The notes below the pieces were generated by a model. It saw only the letters and a list, made by a program, of their open reading frames with translations, did not search any database and was not told the DNA's origin. From positions 62,001 through 126,000 of the forward strand of contig NZ_FNII01000003.1 of the NCBI RefSeq assembly GCF_900103865.1: a DNA stretch of 64,000 nucleotides, read 5' to 3'. This document shows, piece after piece, positions 30,001-39,295 of the stretch; positions within the stretch are counted from its first letter, which is position 1; every line of letters begins with the position of its first letter. This stretch comes from Vreelandella arcis. Lineage in GTDB: Bacteria > Pseudomonadota > Gammaproteobacteria > Pseudomonadales > Halomonadaceae. The position numbers and the translations under genes are program-made.

Positions 30001-31206
30001 ATGGCAACACGTTATCTGATTCGCGCAACAGGCGTGGCTCGGCCTGGTCAACTGGCCGGCCTGGGAGAGGCCCTGGCGAATAGCGGCGCGCGGCTGTTGG
30101 ATATCAATCAAAGTGTGACCTTTGGCATGCTTTCCTTAGAAGCGCTGGTGGCGCTTGAGCACGACAATGCGCTTGAAGCGGCGTTGAGCAACGCGGGAGA
30201 TACGCTAGGGTTGGATGTGCAAGCCGTTGCCGTGAGCGCGGATGATTATCAGCGCTGGAGCGAACAAGCAAGTCAGCCCCGATTGATTTTGACGCTATTG
30301 GCACCTCGCTTGCCGGCGGGTATCTTAGCCGAGGTTGGCGCACTAACCGCTGAGTTTGGCTTGACGGTAGAGTTAATTCACCGCCTTTCGGGCCGCGAGC
30401 CGCTCGATGGGGATGCGCCCGCCAAAGGAGCCTGTGTTGAGTGCTGGTTACGAGGGGACGATGCCGATGTCGAGGCGCTACGCGAAAAAGCGTTGGCGCT
30501 AGGTGCCCAGCACGACGTGGATATTGCCATTCAAGAAGATTCGATTTGGCGTCGTCATCGCCGTTTGGTGTGCTTCGACATGGATTCGACGCTGATCCAA
30601 GCAGAAGTGATTGACGAGCTAGCACGCCGTCACGGCGTGGGTGATGAAGTGGCGGATGTCACCGAGCGGGCCATGCGCGGTGAGCTGGATTTCCAGCAAA
30701 GCTTCCGTGAGCGCATGAGTAAACTGGCCGGGCTCGATGAAGCGGTATTGGCCAGCATCGCCGCTGAGTTGCCATTGATGGATGGCGTGGAACGCTTGAT
30801 GGCCAATTTGAAGCGTCTAGGCTATCGAACGGCGATTCTCTCCGGCGGCTTTACCTATTTTGCCGAGTATTTGCAGGACAAGCTTGGCTTTGACGAAATT
30901 CACGCCAACGAGCTGGTCATCGAAAACGGGATTGTCACCGGCGAGGTGCGCGAACCAATAGTCGATGCCGAACGCAAGGCTGAGTTGCTGGAACAAATTG
31001 CCCTGCGTGAAGGCTTGACGCTAGACCAGACGATCGCCGTGGGCGACGGTGCGAACGATCTAAAAATGCTGGCGAAAGCAGGCTTAGGTATCGCCTTTCG
31101 CGCCAAACCCATGGTGCGCGCCCAAGCCCGCCAAGCCATTTCAACCCTTGGCATCGATGCGGTGCTTTACCTAATCGGTTATCGCGAGGCTGATTTAGTT
31201 GACTAA
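30001..31206 (+). CDS. serB: Phosphoserine phosphatase
   Basis: 401 aa. It carries out the last step of L-serine synthesis. The C-terminal HAD domain has the nucleophile motif CFDMDSTLI (Asp193, Asp195), then ILSGGFTYFAEYL and the acidic motif VGDGANDLKML. The N-terminal 180 residues form tandem ACT-like regulatory domains, longer than in E. coli SerB (322 aa) but common in Pseudomonas and Halomonas. It starts three bases after parC, so it is probably cotranscribed with parEC. Confidence 0.93.
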   Translation: MATRYLIRATGVARPGQLAGLGEALANSGARLLDINQSVTFGMLSLEALVALEHDNALEAALSNAGDTLGLDVQAVAVSADDYQRWSEQASQPRLILTLLAPRLPAGILAEVGALTAEFGLTVELIHRLSGREPLDGDAPAKGACVECWLRGDDADVEALREKALALGAQHDVDIAIQEDSIWRRHRRLVCFDMDSTLIQAEVIDELARRHGVGDEVADVTERAMRGELDFQQSFRERMSKLAGLDEAVLASIAAELPLMDGVERLMANLKRLGYRTAILSGGFTYFAEYLQDKLGFDEIHANELVIENGIVTGEVREPIVDAERKAELLEQIALREGLTLDQTIAVGDGANDLKMLAKAGLGIAFRAKPMVRAQARQAISTLGIDAVLYLIGYREADLVD

Positions 31207-31208
31207 AG

Positions 31209-31238
31209 CTGAGGCTGCAAGGGCCTCCTTTATTCTTT
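31209..31238 (+). terminator. Terminator-like hairpin after serB
   Basis: GAGGC (31211-31215) pairs with GCCTC (31223-31227), followed by CTTTATTCTTTT. It lies in the gap between the convergent serB and lipoprotein genes and overlaps the end of the latter. A short stem, but with a T-rich tail on the serB side. Confidence 0.5.
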
Positions 31239-32060
31239 TGAAGGCTCGATCATAACGCCATACTCACTGCGCAAGTCTTCTAGTCTATCTTGCTGGCGTT
31301 CAGTTAGCGGGGGTGAATCCCATAGTGGGTTACCCTCGGCGTCGTGTAGTGCTTCGATCGTTACATCCAGTTGGGCGTTGTCGGGAATATCCCGATTCCC
31401 CCAGGGGCCAAATCGGTTAGGAGCCAAGCGCCATTCAGCGCTTTCGCCGGGCGCTAACCCCTCGGGAATCACGTAATAAAAGGCTTCGTCCACCCACGGT
31501 GTTTTTCGGCCTGGGCTGGTGAGGACACCTCTGAGTGATAGCTGTGTGATGTGTTGATCCGTACCGTTGGTGGCCGCAAGCTCAATTACCGGCTCTAATG
31601 CCCCGTAGGGGCTCGTACTCATGTAGAAATCAGCATCGAGGGAAAATAGGGCTCGCTGCTTGCGGTCGTGCTCGGCATTGGCCTGCTTTTCTTCCAAGCG
31701 CGTGATAATGCCTAGCGCTTGTTCCCGCTCCCGTGCGCGACGTTTTCGCAGCATTTCATTGGCTTTTTCAATCGCCTCATCACCAGTCAAACCATGCATA
31801 TAGGCGTTAGCCGACTCGGCGATTTCCACAGCGTGCATTGGCCGGGGGTTGAGAATGTCGATACCGTTAAACGATGACATCGCCATAATCGTCAGGGCTT
31901 GATCAAACTCATCGCGTTTATACGTTGGCAGCGATTCGCGTACTTTTTCTACCGATACCACAGCGGCAGGCATCGAGCTGGTATCGATTTTGGGCTCTGA
32001 GCACCCCGCGAGTACCATCATCGACAGTGACAATGCCGATAGCTTGAGCAGGCTCCACAT
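31230..32060 (-). CDS. Outer- or inner-membrane lipoprotein of unknown function (resembles DUF6694)
   Basis: 276 aa with a lipoprotein signal peptide: hydrophobic LSMMVLAGC with the lipobox cysteine at residue 19, followed by Ser-Glu, which does not signal inner-membrane retention. The N-terminal part EPKIDTSSMPAAVVSVEKVR and the QALTIMAMSS stretch resemble a small lipoprotein family (DUF6694) by my recollection. A charged coiled-coil-like segment (about 85-135) and a beta-rich C-terminal domain follow. It sits 22 bases downstream of mrpG on the same strand, so it may be read through from the antiporter operon. No function assigned. Confidence 0.75.
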   Translation of the reverse strand: MWSLLKLSALSLSMMVLAGCSEPKIDTSSMPAAVVSVEKVRESLPTYKRDEFDQALTIMAMSSFNGIDILNPRPMHAVEIAESANAYMHGLTGDEAIEKANEMLRKRRAREREQALGIITRLEEKQANAEHDRKQRALFSLDADFYMSTSPYGALEPVIELAATNGTDQHITQLSLRGVLTSPGRKTPWVDEAFYYVIPEGLAPGESAEWRLAPNRFGPWGNRDIPDNAQLDVTIEALHDAEGNPLWDSPPLTERQQDRLEDLRSEYGVMIEPSKE

Positions 32061-32081
32061 ACAATTTCCTTAACAACGTAA

Positions 32082-32474
32082 TTAGCCATGGCCTTTGTCG
32101 GGGTGAGGAACGGGTTTTTTACCCACTTCCTCAGGGCGAAGTTCAAACGGTTTGCCCTGTGTTTTATCAATGTGCTTTAAGCGCATGTGCAGGCCTGTCT
32201 TCGCGAGCAAGTGGGCACTAACAGGGGCGGTGATAAACAAAAACAAGGTGATTAGGAGTTCTTGAATGTCAGGCGTCCCGTCAACGCTCCAGAAATACGC
32301 CATTGATGCCGACAGCATGCAGCCAATGCCCAGCGTCGTGGCCTTGGTGGGGCCATGTAAGCGCATATAAAAATCCCGCAGGTGCGCCATGCCTAATGAG
32401 CCGACAAAGACAAAAAGGCCCCCTGCGATCAGCAGCAGTGAAATAAGTGCCTCTACCCAGAACGACATAAGCAC
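32082..32474 (-). CDS. mrpG: Mrp-type cation/H+ antiporter subunit G
   Basis: 130 aa with three membrane helices. The family core GSLGMAHLRDFYMRLHGPTK is intact, followed by TLGIGCMLSA and FLFITAPVSAHLLAK. The extension after residue 95 is charged and cytoplasmic (EEVGKKPVPHPDKGHG). It is the last antiporter gene; MrpG is required for assembly of the complex. It starts 31 bases after mrpF. Confidence 0.92.
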   Translation of the reverse strand: MLMSFWVEALISLLLIAGGLFVFVGSLGMAHLRDFYMRLHGPTKATTLGIGCMLSASMAYFWSVDGTPDIQELLITLFLFITAPVSAHLLAKTGLHMRLKHIDKTQGKPFELRPEEVGKKPVPHPDKGHG

Positions 32475-32505
32475 CCCGGTGTGTTAGCGGTAAAAGTGAC
32501 AGGAC

Positions 32506-32775
32506 TCATTCGATAATATCTCCGCGTAATATGTATTTGCACACGGCAACGGTGCTGATAAAACCGAGCATGGCGATCAGTAGCGCCGACTCAAAGTAAG
32601 TCTTGCTATTCAGCCATAGTCCTAGCAGCACAATGAGTGCAATGGAGTTGACGTACATGGTGTCCAGCGCCAGTACACGATCCGGTAAATCGGGGCCAAT
32701 GGTGAGTCGATAAAGGTTCATTAATAGTGCCGCGACGACCAGCGCTAGGGTGATATACAGTGCAATGTCTAGCAT
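32506..32775 (-). CDS. mrpF: Mrp-type cation/H+ antiporter subunit F
   Basis: 89 aa, three membrane helices. The conserved stretch RLTIGPDLPDRVLALDTMYV contains the Asp-Arg pair typical of MrpF/PhaF. It overlaps mrpE by seven bases. MrpF together with MrpE and MrpG forms the small-subunit part of the antiporter. Confidence 0.93.
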   Translation of the reverse strand: MLDIALYITLALVVAALLMNLYRLTIGPDLPDRVLALDTMYVNSIALIVLLGLWLNSKTYFESALLIAMLGFISTVAVCKYILRGDIIE

Positions 32776-33266
32776 TCGTAAATCTCCTTGAGCGGGCGCT
32801 CATAGCGCTCACGAATTTGCTTTATCAGCGCTTCTTCGTCGTTTGCATTGAGGGCATGAATGAGTAATGACTTACCGTCCATACGCAAGTTGGCGGATAC
32901 CGTGCCTGGGGTCAGGCTAATGGTGCTGGCGAGCAGCGTAATGGTAAAGCGGTCTTCGAGAATAAGCGGGTATTCAATAAAGTGGGGATTGAGCTTACGC
33001 CATGGGTTGGCGATCAGATAAGCCACCTCGAAGTTGGCGGTGATGATGTCACCCAGCACGCGCAGCACAAAACGTAGCAATTTTAGCGGCTTTTTAATGC
33101 GTGGGCGTGAATCCCAAAATCGGTGAGTTAGCAAGGGAATCAAAATGGCCAATGCCCCGCCTAATACGATATTACCAGGGGAAACGCTGCGCGCTAATAA
33201 TAACCACACGAAGAGCAACAGCAATGAAAAAACAGGCGTCGGTAACCAAGCGCGTGATCGAATCAT
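32769..33266 (-). CDS. mrpE: Mrp-type cation/H+ antiporter subunit E
   Basis: 165 aa with N-terminal membrane helices and a C-terminal soluble domain. Characteristic segments are LLARSVSPGNIVLGG, FVLRVLGDIITANFEVAYLI and LASTISLTPGTVSANLRMDG. It overlaps mrpD and mrpF at its two ends (four and seven bases), so the genes are translationally coupled. Confidence 0.93.
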   Translation of the reverse strand: MIRSRAWLPTPVFSLLLLFVWLLLARSVSPGNIVLGGALAILIPLLTHRFWDSRPRIKKPLKLLRFVLRVLGDIITANFEVAYLIANPWRKLNPHFIEYPLILEDRFTITLLASTISLTPGTVSANLRMDGKSLLIHALNANDEEALIKQIRERYERPLKEIYEC

Positions 33267-34774
33267 TGGGTGTCTCCAGCGTCAGGTAGAAGCGTGTCAA
33301 TTACCAAGCCTGGATTGGCTAATTGCTCGGCGGTGGCCTGGGTATAGTCACTCACAGGGCCTGCAAACACGACCATCAACAGTGACGAGCTAAGTAACCA
33401 CAGCATACCGACCCACTGATAGCGGGGCAGTGGACTGCCGCTGATATTACCGCGATGGCTTCGCCAGAACAGGGTAGAGCCTGCCCGTGAAAGGGCGATC
33501 AACGATGCCAAACTCGCCAGCAACAATAGTGGCCACAGCCAAAGCCGCTGGCTGCCTTCTGCAGCGTTGAGCATCAGTGCCTTACCGAACGCGCCCGAGA
33601 GAGGGGGTAATCCCGCAATGGCAATAGCTCCAAAAAAGAAGGCCAGTGCCAATGCAGCGCCTTGCACCATCGGCCGCCCCTTGACCAAGCGAGTACCTGG
33701 CTTGCCGCGCTGTAGGCCGATCATTTCAGCCAATAAGAAGAGGCCGCCGGTAACCAGCGTGGTGTGAGCCAAATAATAGAGTAGCGCCGAGGTGGCTTCA
33801 GGGCTACGCATGCCCACGCCAGCCAGCAACGTGCCGACAGAAATCAGCACTAAGTAGGCAATCAACAAGCGGAAATCGCGGGCGGCCATCACGCCTACAC
33901 CAGCGGCGGCCAGGGTCGCGAGTGAGAGCCACCATACCCAGGATTGTTCGATGGCTTCCAAATTGCCTGCTTGGTCGCCAAAGATCAGGCTATAGACGCG
34001 CAAAATAGCGTATATCCCAACTTTGGTCATTACCGCAAATAAAGCGGCGACAGGGGCTGGGGCGGCGGCATAGGCTCGGGGTAGCCAAAAATACAACGGT
34101 AAAATAGCGGCCTTAAGACCAAACACCACCAACAGGATCATCGCACCGGCGACCACTAATCCTTCGCGTTCGGCGGGCAGCTCGGACATGCGAGAGGCCA
34201 TATCGGCCATGTTGAGCGTGCCTGTTGCCCCATACAGGATGCCCACGCCGATCAAGAAAAGCGACGAGCCTGCTAAGTTTAACACCACATAATGAACGCT
34301 GGACTGAATGCGTGCTTTGCCACCGCCGTGGAGCAAGAGGGCGTAGGAGGCAAGCAGCAGCACTTCAAAAAACACGAACAGGTTAAACAAGTCACCCGTT
34401 AAAAAGGCACCGTTAATCCCCATCAGTTGCCACTGGAACAAGCCGTGAAAGTTGCTGCCCTTTTCGTCGTCACCGCCACAGGCAAAGATGACTGCGCCCA
34501 CAGCGAGCAGCGCGGTCACCAGCACCATAAGCGCTGATAGACGGTCAAGCATGAGCACAATGCCAAACGGCGGCTGCCAATCACCCAGGGCGTAATAGGT
34601 GATCTCACCCGATGCCGCCTGATTCACCAGTCCAATAGCGACTAGCAGTAGCCCTAAGGTTGCAACCACGCTGACAATGCGTTTATAGCGAACCAACCCA
34701 TGGCGTTGGTAGAGCATTAAAATGCCGGCTATTAACGGAAGAACGACAGGTAAAACAATAAGATGCTGGATCAT
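33263..34774 (-). CDS. mrpD: Mrp-type cation/H+ antiporter subunit D
   Basis: 503 aa, homologous to the NuoL/M/N proton-pumping subunits. About 14 membrane helices; the ion-translocation core has FFEVLLLASYALLLHGGGKA (Glu in TM5), AILPLYFWLPRAYAAAPAPV (Lys and Pro in TM7) and LAHTTLVTGGLFLLAEMIG. It shares its first and last bases with mrpC and mrpE. With MrpA it provides the antiport channels. Confidence 0.94.
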   Translation of the reverse strand: MIQHLIVLPVVLPLIAGILMLYQRHGLVRYKRIVSVVATLGLLLVAIGLVNQAASGEITYYALGDWQPPFGIVLMLDRLSALMVLVTALLAVGAVIFACGGDDEKGSNFHGLFQWQLMGINGAFLTGDLFNLFVFFEVLLLASYALLLHGGGKARIQSSVHYVVLNLAGSSLFLIGVGILYGATGTLNMADMASRMSELPAEREGLVVAGAMILLVVFGLKAAILPLYFWLPRAYAAAPAPVAALFAVMTKVGIYAILRVYSLIFGDQAGNLEAIEQSWVWWLSLATLAAAGVGVMAARDFRLLIAYLVLISVGTLLAGVGMRSPEATSALLYYLAHTTLVTGGLFLLAEMIGLQRGKPGTRLVKGRPMVQGAALALAFFFGAIAIAGLPPLSGAFGKALMLNAAEGSQRLWLWPLLLLASLASLIALSRAGSTLFWRSHRGNISGSPLPRYQWVGMLWLLSSSLLMVVFAGPVSDYTQATAEQLANPGLVIDTLLPDAGDTQ

Positions 34775-35103
34775 TCTCGGTCATCCTTTTTGCCGTCCAC
34801 ATGATCGTTGCCGACTTCACTTCGGGCACGCATTGCCAAAATGACCACAAACGCGGTCATCGCAAAACCAATCACAATCGCGGTTAGCACCAGGGCCTGG
34901 GGAAGTGGGTCGGCGAAGTTATCGCCTTCGTTGACTAGCGCCGCGCCATCGGTGGTGAGCCCGCCCATGGAAAACAAGAATAGGTTGACGGCGTACGACA
35001 GCAGGGTTAACCCCACGACAACAGGGAAGGTACGCCCCCGCAGCGTCAAGTAAAGCCCCGAGGCGGTGAGCACCCCGGTGGTGATAGCGTAGAGCAATTC
35101 CAT
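34771..35103 (-). CDS. mrpC: Mrp-type cation/H+ antiporter subunit C
   Basis: 110 aa, homologous to NuoK, with three membrane helices: residues 2-20, 28-48 and 68-93. The segment DPLPQALVLTAIVIGFAMTA is the MrpC signature. Its start shares a base with the mrpAB stop and its end overlaps mrpD. Confidence 0.93.
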   Translation of the reverse strand: MELLYAITTGVLTASGLYLTLRGRTFPVVVGLTLLSYAVNLFLFSMGGLTTDGAALVNEGDNFADPLPQALVLTAIVIGFAMTAFVVILAMRARSEVGNDHVDGKKDDRE

Positions 35104-37949
35104 TAGTGAGGCTCCTTGCTGGAGGGGGTGGAAGGCGTGTCTGAGTCTTTTTCGTTTTTTTCGGTCACTGGTCGATGGGCCGTCGTGACCTTACCTAAGT
35201 TGGCTAGGATCATTAGCGTGGCACCGACCACCGCTAAGTAAACCCCTAGATCGAAGAGCAGCGCCGTCGCTAGCTCAAACTCGCCGATCACAGGCAGGGT
35301 GAAATAACCGAAAGACGAGGTGAGGAACGGATAGCCAAACAGCCAACTGCCAAGCCCGGTGAGCGTGGCGATTGCGACGCCGACAACCGCTACGGGTTGG
35401 AAGGGGAAGTTCAAGCGCTCTTGAGCCCATTCCACGCCACGCGCCATATACAGCAGAATCAACGCAACTGCGGTAATCAAGCCAGCAATAAAGCCGCCGC
35501 CCGGCTCATTATGGCCGCGTAGGAAAATAAACGCAGAGACCAGCAAGGCTAGCGGCAGTAGCATCATGGAAATTGACGTCAAAATCGCTGGATAGCGATC
35601 TGGTGACCATATGCGGCCCTCGCCGTCGCTATGCGGAATAAATAGGCGTAAGCGATTCAGGAGCTTAAAGATCGCCAGGCCGGCAAGTGCCAGCACCGTA
35701 ATTTCACCGAGGGTATCGAAGCCGCGGAAGTCGACGAGAATAACGTTCACTACGTTATAACCACCGCCGCCGGGCTTGCTGTTCTCGATGAAGAAGTTAG
35801 AGATCGACAGCGTTTCTCGGGTCATGACCGCATAGTTAAGGCTGGCGACCACCAAGCCCAGAGAACCCGCCAACATTATGTCGCGCACGTTGCGCAACGG
35901 GCTGGATTCCTGCGGCGTTTTTTGGGGTAAGAAAAATAGCGCCAGCATCAGTAAGATCATGGTGACCACTTCCACGGAAAGCTGGGTAAGCGCTAAGTCC
36001 GGGGCGGAAAAACGGGCGAAGGTGAGGGCAACGAATAGCCCTACAATCGACAGCATTAACAATGAAATTAAGCGATAGCGATGGGTGGCAGCGGTGGCGA
36101 TGCCGCCAAAAATTAGCATTACCGCGCCCAGCAACACCACACCGTCGATCGGCTGATTACCTGCAACGCCGGTGAGATCGGTCACTTGGACAACGCCTAT
36201 CAGCCCCATCAAAAACGCCGACATCAGCAGTAGGGTCATGTATCGCTGCAATGAATTACCTTCGAAAATCGCGAGCAACTGCTCGGCCCGATAGCCCAGC
36301 GTCACAATCAAACGCTCAAACACACGGCGCGCATCAATGCTAGGAAATTGACGGGTGAAAAAGCGCATTTCAGGGTGACGCCAGTAGAGAGCAGCGCCGA
36401 TCACCAAGGCTGCTACGCTCATCATCAGCGGCAGGTTCACGCCGTGCCAAATCGCTAATTTAAAGTCTAACGGCTGTTGTAATACCGCTTGACTGGCTAG
36501 GTCGAGTAGATGCGTTGCCGTTAATGCAGGGAGCAAACCCACCACAATGCAGAGCACGACGAGCATTTCTACGGGTAAGCGCATCATGTGCGGCGGCTCA
36601 TGAGGTGATTTAGGCGGTGCCTCGCGAGCGGGTTTGAAAAATACCGCATGAACAAGGCGCAGTGAGTATGCGACGGACAGAATGCCACCCAACGTTGCCA
36701 AGGCAGGCAGTACCCAGCTCAATCCGCCTAGCACAGGTGTTGCTAAGGTTTCGGTAAAGAACATTTCTTTGGAGAGGAAACCGTTGAACAGGGGGACACC
36801 CGCCATGGCCGCGGCGGCCAGCGTGGTTAGTAGCGCGGTGACCGGCATCGCCTTTCTTAGTCCACCTAGCTGCTTTAATTCCCGGGTGCCTGTTTCGTGG
36901 TCGATAATACCCGCGCTCATAAAGAGTGCCGCTTTAAAGGCGGCATGGTTCAAAATATGAAACAGGGCCGCCAATACCGCCATGGGACTGCCGATACCCA
37001 ACAGCACGGTAATAAGCCCCAGGTGGCTGACCGTTGAAAACGCCAAAATGGCTTTTAAATCGGTTTTAAATAACGCAAACCAGGCGCCGTAAAGCAGCGT
37101 TGCCGTCCCCACCAGCGATACTAAGACAGTCCATAGCTCACTATCGGCAATTGCCGGGTGAAGCCGCGCCATAAGAAAAATACCGGCTTTGACCATTGTG
37201 GCTGAGTGCAGGTAGGCCGACACGGGCGTTGGTGCGGCCATGGCATGGGGAAGCCAAAAATGGAAAGGGAACTGGGCGGATTTTGTAAAGGCGCCGAGAA
37301 GTACCAGACACAGCATCAGCGGGTAGCGTGAATCGGCAACAATTATCTCACTGCTGGATAATACGTCGTCCATGCTGAAGCTGCCGGCCATATCACCCAG
37401 CAACAGTAGCCCTGCCAAAAGGGCTAATCCGCCGGCTCCCGTCACCGTTAATGCCATTCGGGCACCTTTACGGGCATCCGATTGGTGGGACCAAAAGCCG
37501 ATCAATAAAAAGGACGAAAGGCTGGTGAGCTCCCAAAAGAGCCACAGCAGAATCAGGTTGTCGGACATCGCAATGCCGACCATTGAGGCCATGAATAGCA
37601 TTAAAAATGCGTAGAAGCGGCCAACAGGCTCGTCGCTGGCAAGATAATAGTGGGCGTATAGCAATATCAACAGCCCAATACCCATAATCAGGATGTTGAA
37701 CAGTAGCGTTAGGCCATCTAGACGCAGGGCTAACTCAAGGTTTAGCTCCGGCAGCCAGCTGACGGCGAAACGTAGCGTCTCGCCATCGAGCAGCGCCGGT
37801 ATCTGCATCAAGGTCAGCAGTAGGGCAATGGCCGGCAGTATGGCGGTTGCCAACGAGCAGGCAACGCGGCTGCGTTGAGCGTTGAGGACCGGCACCAAGA
37901 CGCCTAGTAAAGGCAGTAAGGCTATCCACAGCAGTGTCATGGGAGTCAT
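35103..37949 (-). CDS. mrpA: Fused Mrp-type cation/H+ antiporter subunits A and B
   Basis: 948 aa from the ATG at 37949 (a second ATG at 37940 is equally possible; neither has a strong ribosome site). The first 750 residues are MrpA: NuoL-like helices with [37 protein letters not shown] and [18 protein letters not shown] lysine helices, then the MrpA-specific C-terminal region. Residues 800-930 are MrpB ([20 protein letters not shown]). The AB fusion marks the group 2 (Pha-type) organisation. The complex exchanges Na+ or K+ for H+ and supports salt and pH tolerance. First gene of the six-gene operon. Confidence 0.94.
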   Translation of the reverse strand: MTPMTLLWIALLPLLGVLVPVLNAQRSRVACSLATAILPAIALLLTLMQIPALLDGETLRFAVSWLPELNLELALRLDGLTLLFNILIMGIGLLILLYAHYYLASDEPVGRFYAFLMLFMASMVGIAMSDNLILLWLFWELTSLSSFLLIGFWSHQSDARKGARMALTVTGAGGLALLAGLLLLGDMAGSFSMDDVLSSSEIIVADSRYPLMLCLVLLGAFTKSAQFPFHFWLPHAMAAPTPVSAYLHSATMVKAGIFLMARLHPAIADSELWTVLVSLVGTATLLYGAWFALFKTDLKAILAFSTVSHLGLITVLLGIGSPMAVLAALFHILNHAAFKAALFMSAGIIDHETGTRELKQLGGLRKAMPVTALLTTLAAAAMAGVPLFNGFLSKEMFFTETLATPVLGGLSWVLPALATLGGILSVAYSLRLVHAVFFKPAREAPPKSPHEPPHMMRLPVEMLVVLCIVVGLLPALTATHLLDLASQAVLQQPLDFKLAIWHGVNLPLMMSVAALVIGAALYWRHPEMRFFTRQFPSIDARRVFERLIVTLGYRAEQLLAIFEGNSLQRYMTLLLMSAFLMGLIGVVQVTDLTGVAGNQPIDGVVLLGAVMLIFGGIATAATHRYRLISLLMLSIVGLFVALTFARFSAPDLALTQLSVEVVTMILLMLALFFLPQKTPQESSPLRNVRDIMLAGSLGLVVASLNYAVMTRETLSISNFFIENSKPGGGGYNVVNVILVDFRGFDTLGEITVLALAGLAIFKLLNRLRLFIPHSDGEGRIWSPDRYPAILTSISMMLLPLALLVSAFIFLRGHNEPGGGFIAGLITAVALILLYMARGVEWAQERLNFPFQPVAVVGVAIATLTGLGSWLFGYPFLTSSFGYFTLPVIGEFELATALLFDLGVYLAVVGATLMILANLGKVTTAHRPVTEKNEKDSDTPSTPSSKEPH

Positions 37950-38102
37950 CCAGCGCAATAATAAAAAAGGCCCGCTAGCCGCAATGGCGTCGGCTGAGGC
38001 ATCGGGGGTACAACAAATGAAACAAGAGGATATCACTTGTAGTGTCGTTGTGAAGTTTTAGTATAAAGTGGCGCCGTCCAACGTAGTGAGCCTGTTTACT
38101 TT

Positions 38103-38972
38103 ATGAATCAACCTTTCGACACATGGCAGCAGCGTTTCGAAACCCTGCGCTCGAACAAATTTTTTGAAGCGTTCGTGATCGCCATTATTGTGGTCTCGGC
38201 GCTGGTCATCGGTGCCAAAACCTACGAAGAAGAAACGTCGCGCTTTGAACAGTGGCTGTTATATCTCGATCTGGCGATCACGGTTTTCTTCCTGGTGGAG
38301 ATCCTCATCAGGATGGCCGCTGAAGGCAGTCTGGTGCGCTTTTTCAAGCGCGGATGGAATATTTTCGATTTCGTCATCGTCACCGCCAGCCTGATCCCCA
38401 TGGACGATTCTGAGATGGTGCTACTGGCACGGCTGCTGCGAATTTTCCGTGTGCTGCGTTTGGTCTCGATGATTCCTGAGCTGCAAATGCTGCTCTCGGC
38501 ATTGGTGAAGTCCATCCCGCGCATGGGCTACGTCGTGTTGCTGATGTTTATTATTTTCTATATCTATGCGGCGGTTGGCAGCTTTCTGTTTGCCGACGTT
38601 GATAGCTTCTTGTGGGCCAACATCTCCACGTCGATGCTCACACTGTTTCGTATTGCCACCTTTGAAGACTGGACCGACGTGCTCTACGCCACCCAGGAAG
38701 TCTATGCGTGGAGTTGGATTTACTACCTGACGTTTATTTTCCTTACCGCGTTTATTTTCCTGAATATGATGATTGGCATCGTGTTGGATGTGATGCAGAA
38801 AGAGAGTGCCGCCCTTGACGCGCTAAACAACGAGGGCGAAGTCGACGAAATGCAAGCGTTGCACAACGAGGTGAGCGAAATGCGCAGCCAGTTAGACCGA
38901 ATGGAGGCGGCTTTAACAGAGCAAACATCGGGCAATGCGCCTTCACATGTTGACAAACCCCGTGAAGACTGA
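38103..38972 (+). CDS. Voltage-gated cation channel (bacterial NaV/CaV-like ion transport protein)
   Basis: 289 aa, a single six-helix channel subunit that would assemble as a tetramer. S4 has arginines at every third position (Arg110, 113, 116 and 119, in LLARLLRIFRVLRLV), the voltage-sensor pattern. The pore between S5 and S6 contains LTLFRIATFEDWTDVLY, with selectivity filter TFEDWTD at 186-192. BacNaV channels usually read TLESWS here, so this one has an extra acidic residue and resembles calcium-type filters. A C-terminal coiled coil follows S6 (about 235-275). A candidate osmotic or ionic sensor next to the antiporter operon, which is divergent. Confidence 0.88.
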   Translation: MNQPFDTWQQRFETLRSNKFFEAFVIAIIVVSALVIGAKTYEEETSRFEQWLLYLDLAITVFFLVEILIRMAAEGSLVRFFKRGWNIFDFVIVTASLIPMDDSEMVLLARLLRIFRVLRLVSMIPELQMLLSALVKSIPRMGYVVLLMFIIFYIYAAVGSFLFADVDSFLWANISTSMLTLFRIATFEDWTDVLYATQEVYAWSWIYYLTFIFLTAFIFLNMMIGIVLDVMQKESAALDALNNEGEVDEMQALHNEVSEMRSQLDRMEAALTEQTSGNAPSHVDKPRED

Positions 38973-38997
38973 TTTTCTAGAGGGTATGAACATATCC

Positions 38998-39045
38998 ATG
39001 AATACCTTTGCGCTAGATCTACGACTACTAATCGCCCGTCTCTGA
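38998..39045 (+). CDS. leuL: leu leader peptide (15 aa, five leucine codons)
   Basis: ATG at 38998 opens a 15-codon frame, MNTFALDLRLLIARL, ending at TGA 39043-39045. Five of 15 residues are leucine, four of them CTA and one CTC, with two adjacent CTA codons at 39025-39030. CTA is usually a rare leucine codon in such genomes, ideal for ribosome stalling. AGAGGG (38979-38984) could serve as ribosome site; an in-frame ATG at 38986 would add four residues. Position 250 bases before leuA and the terminator downstream mark it as a transcription-attenuation leader. Confidence 0.8.
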   Translation: MNTFALDLRLLIARL

Positions 39046-39058
39046 ATTATCAGGGTCG

Positions 39059-39079
39059 GGCAGTGCCGCTGGCATTGTC
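39059..39079 (+). promoter_or_regulatory. Leader-RNA hairpin (candidate pause stem) of the leu attenuator
   Basis: CAGTGCC (39061-39067) pairs with GGCATTG (39071-39077) around GCT, extendable to nine pairs with G-U wobbles. It lies 13 bases after the leader peptide stop. Alternatively GGCAGTG (39059-39065) could pair with CATTGCC (39203-39209) in the left arm of the terminator, which would make an antiterminator. Pairings are visible; the mechanism is inferred. Confidence 0.4.
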
Positions 39080-39197
39080 GTTAGGTTTCATTAGTGGCGA
39101 GGTAGACATGGTTATCAACACTGGATTTATCGAATCAATTCAATTTGGCTGCCGCACTTCCATTGATATGGTGCGTGCAGCTACATATGGTTTTTTG

Positions 39198-39232
39198 CGC
39201 CCCATTGCCTGTATTGGCAATGGGGCGTTTTT
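39198..39232 (+). terminator. Attenuator terminator upstream of leuA
   Basis: CGCCCCATTGCC (39198-39209) pairs perfectly over 12 bases with GGCAATGGGGCG (39216-39227), loop TGTATT, followed by TTTTT (39228-39232). It is a strong rho-independent terminator placed 64 bases before the leuA start and after the leucine-rich leader peptide, so it is best read as a regulated attenuator rather than an end of the channel gene. The rest of the 323-base gap (38973-39295) holds only this leader region. Confidence 0.9.
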
Positions 39233-39295
39233 CGTTGGCACGCCCGCCGTCAATCCAGCCATCCATTACCAGCCTATTTGCCCAGGAGAGCCGTC

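Noticed and set aside
38950..38978. Perfect TTGACA with TTTTCT 17 bases downstream as a leu promoter
   Set aside because: The -10 match is poor and the resulting transcript would begin after the leader's apparent ribosome site, leaving almost no 5' leader; the real promoter is probably further upstream within the channel gene.
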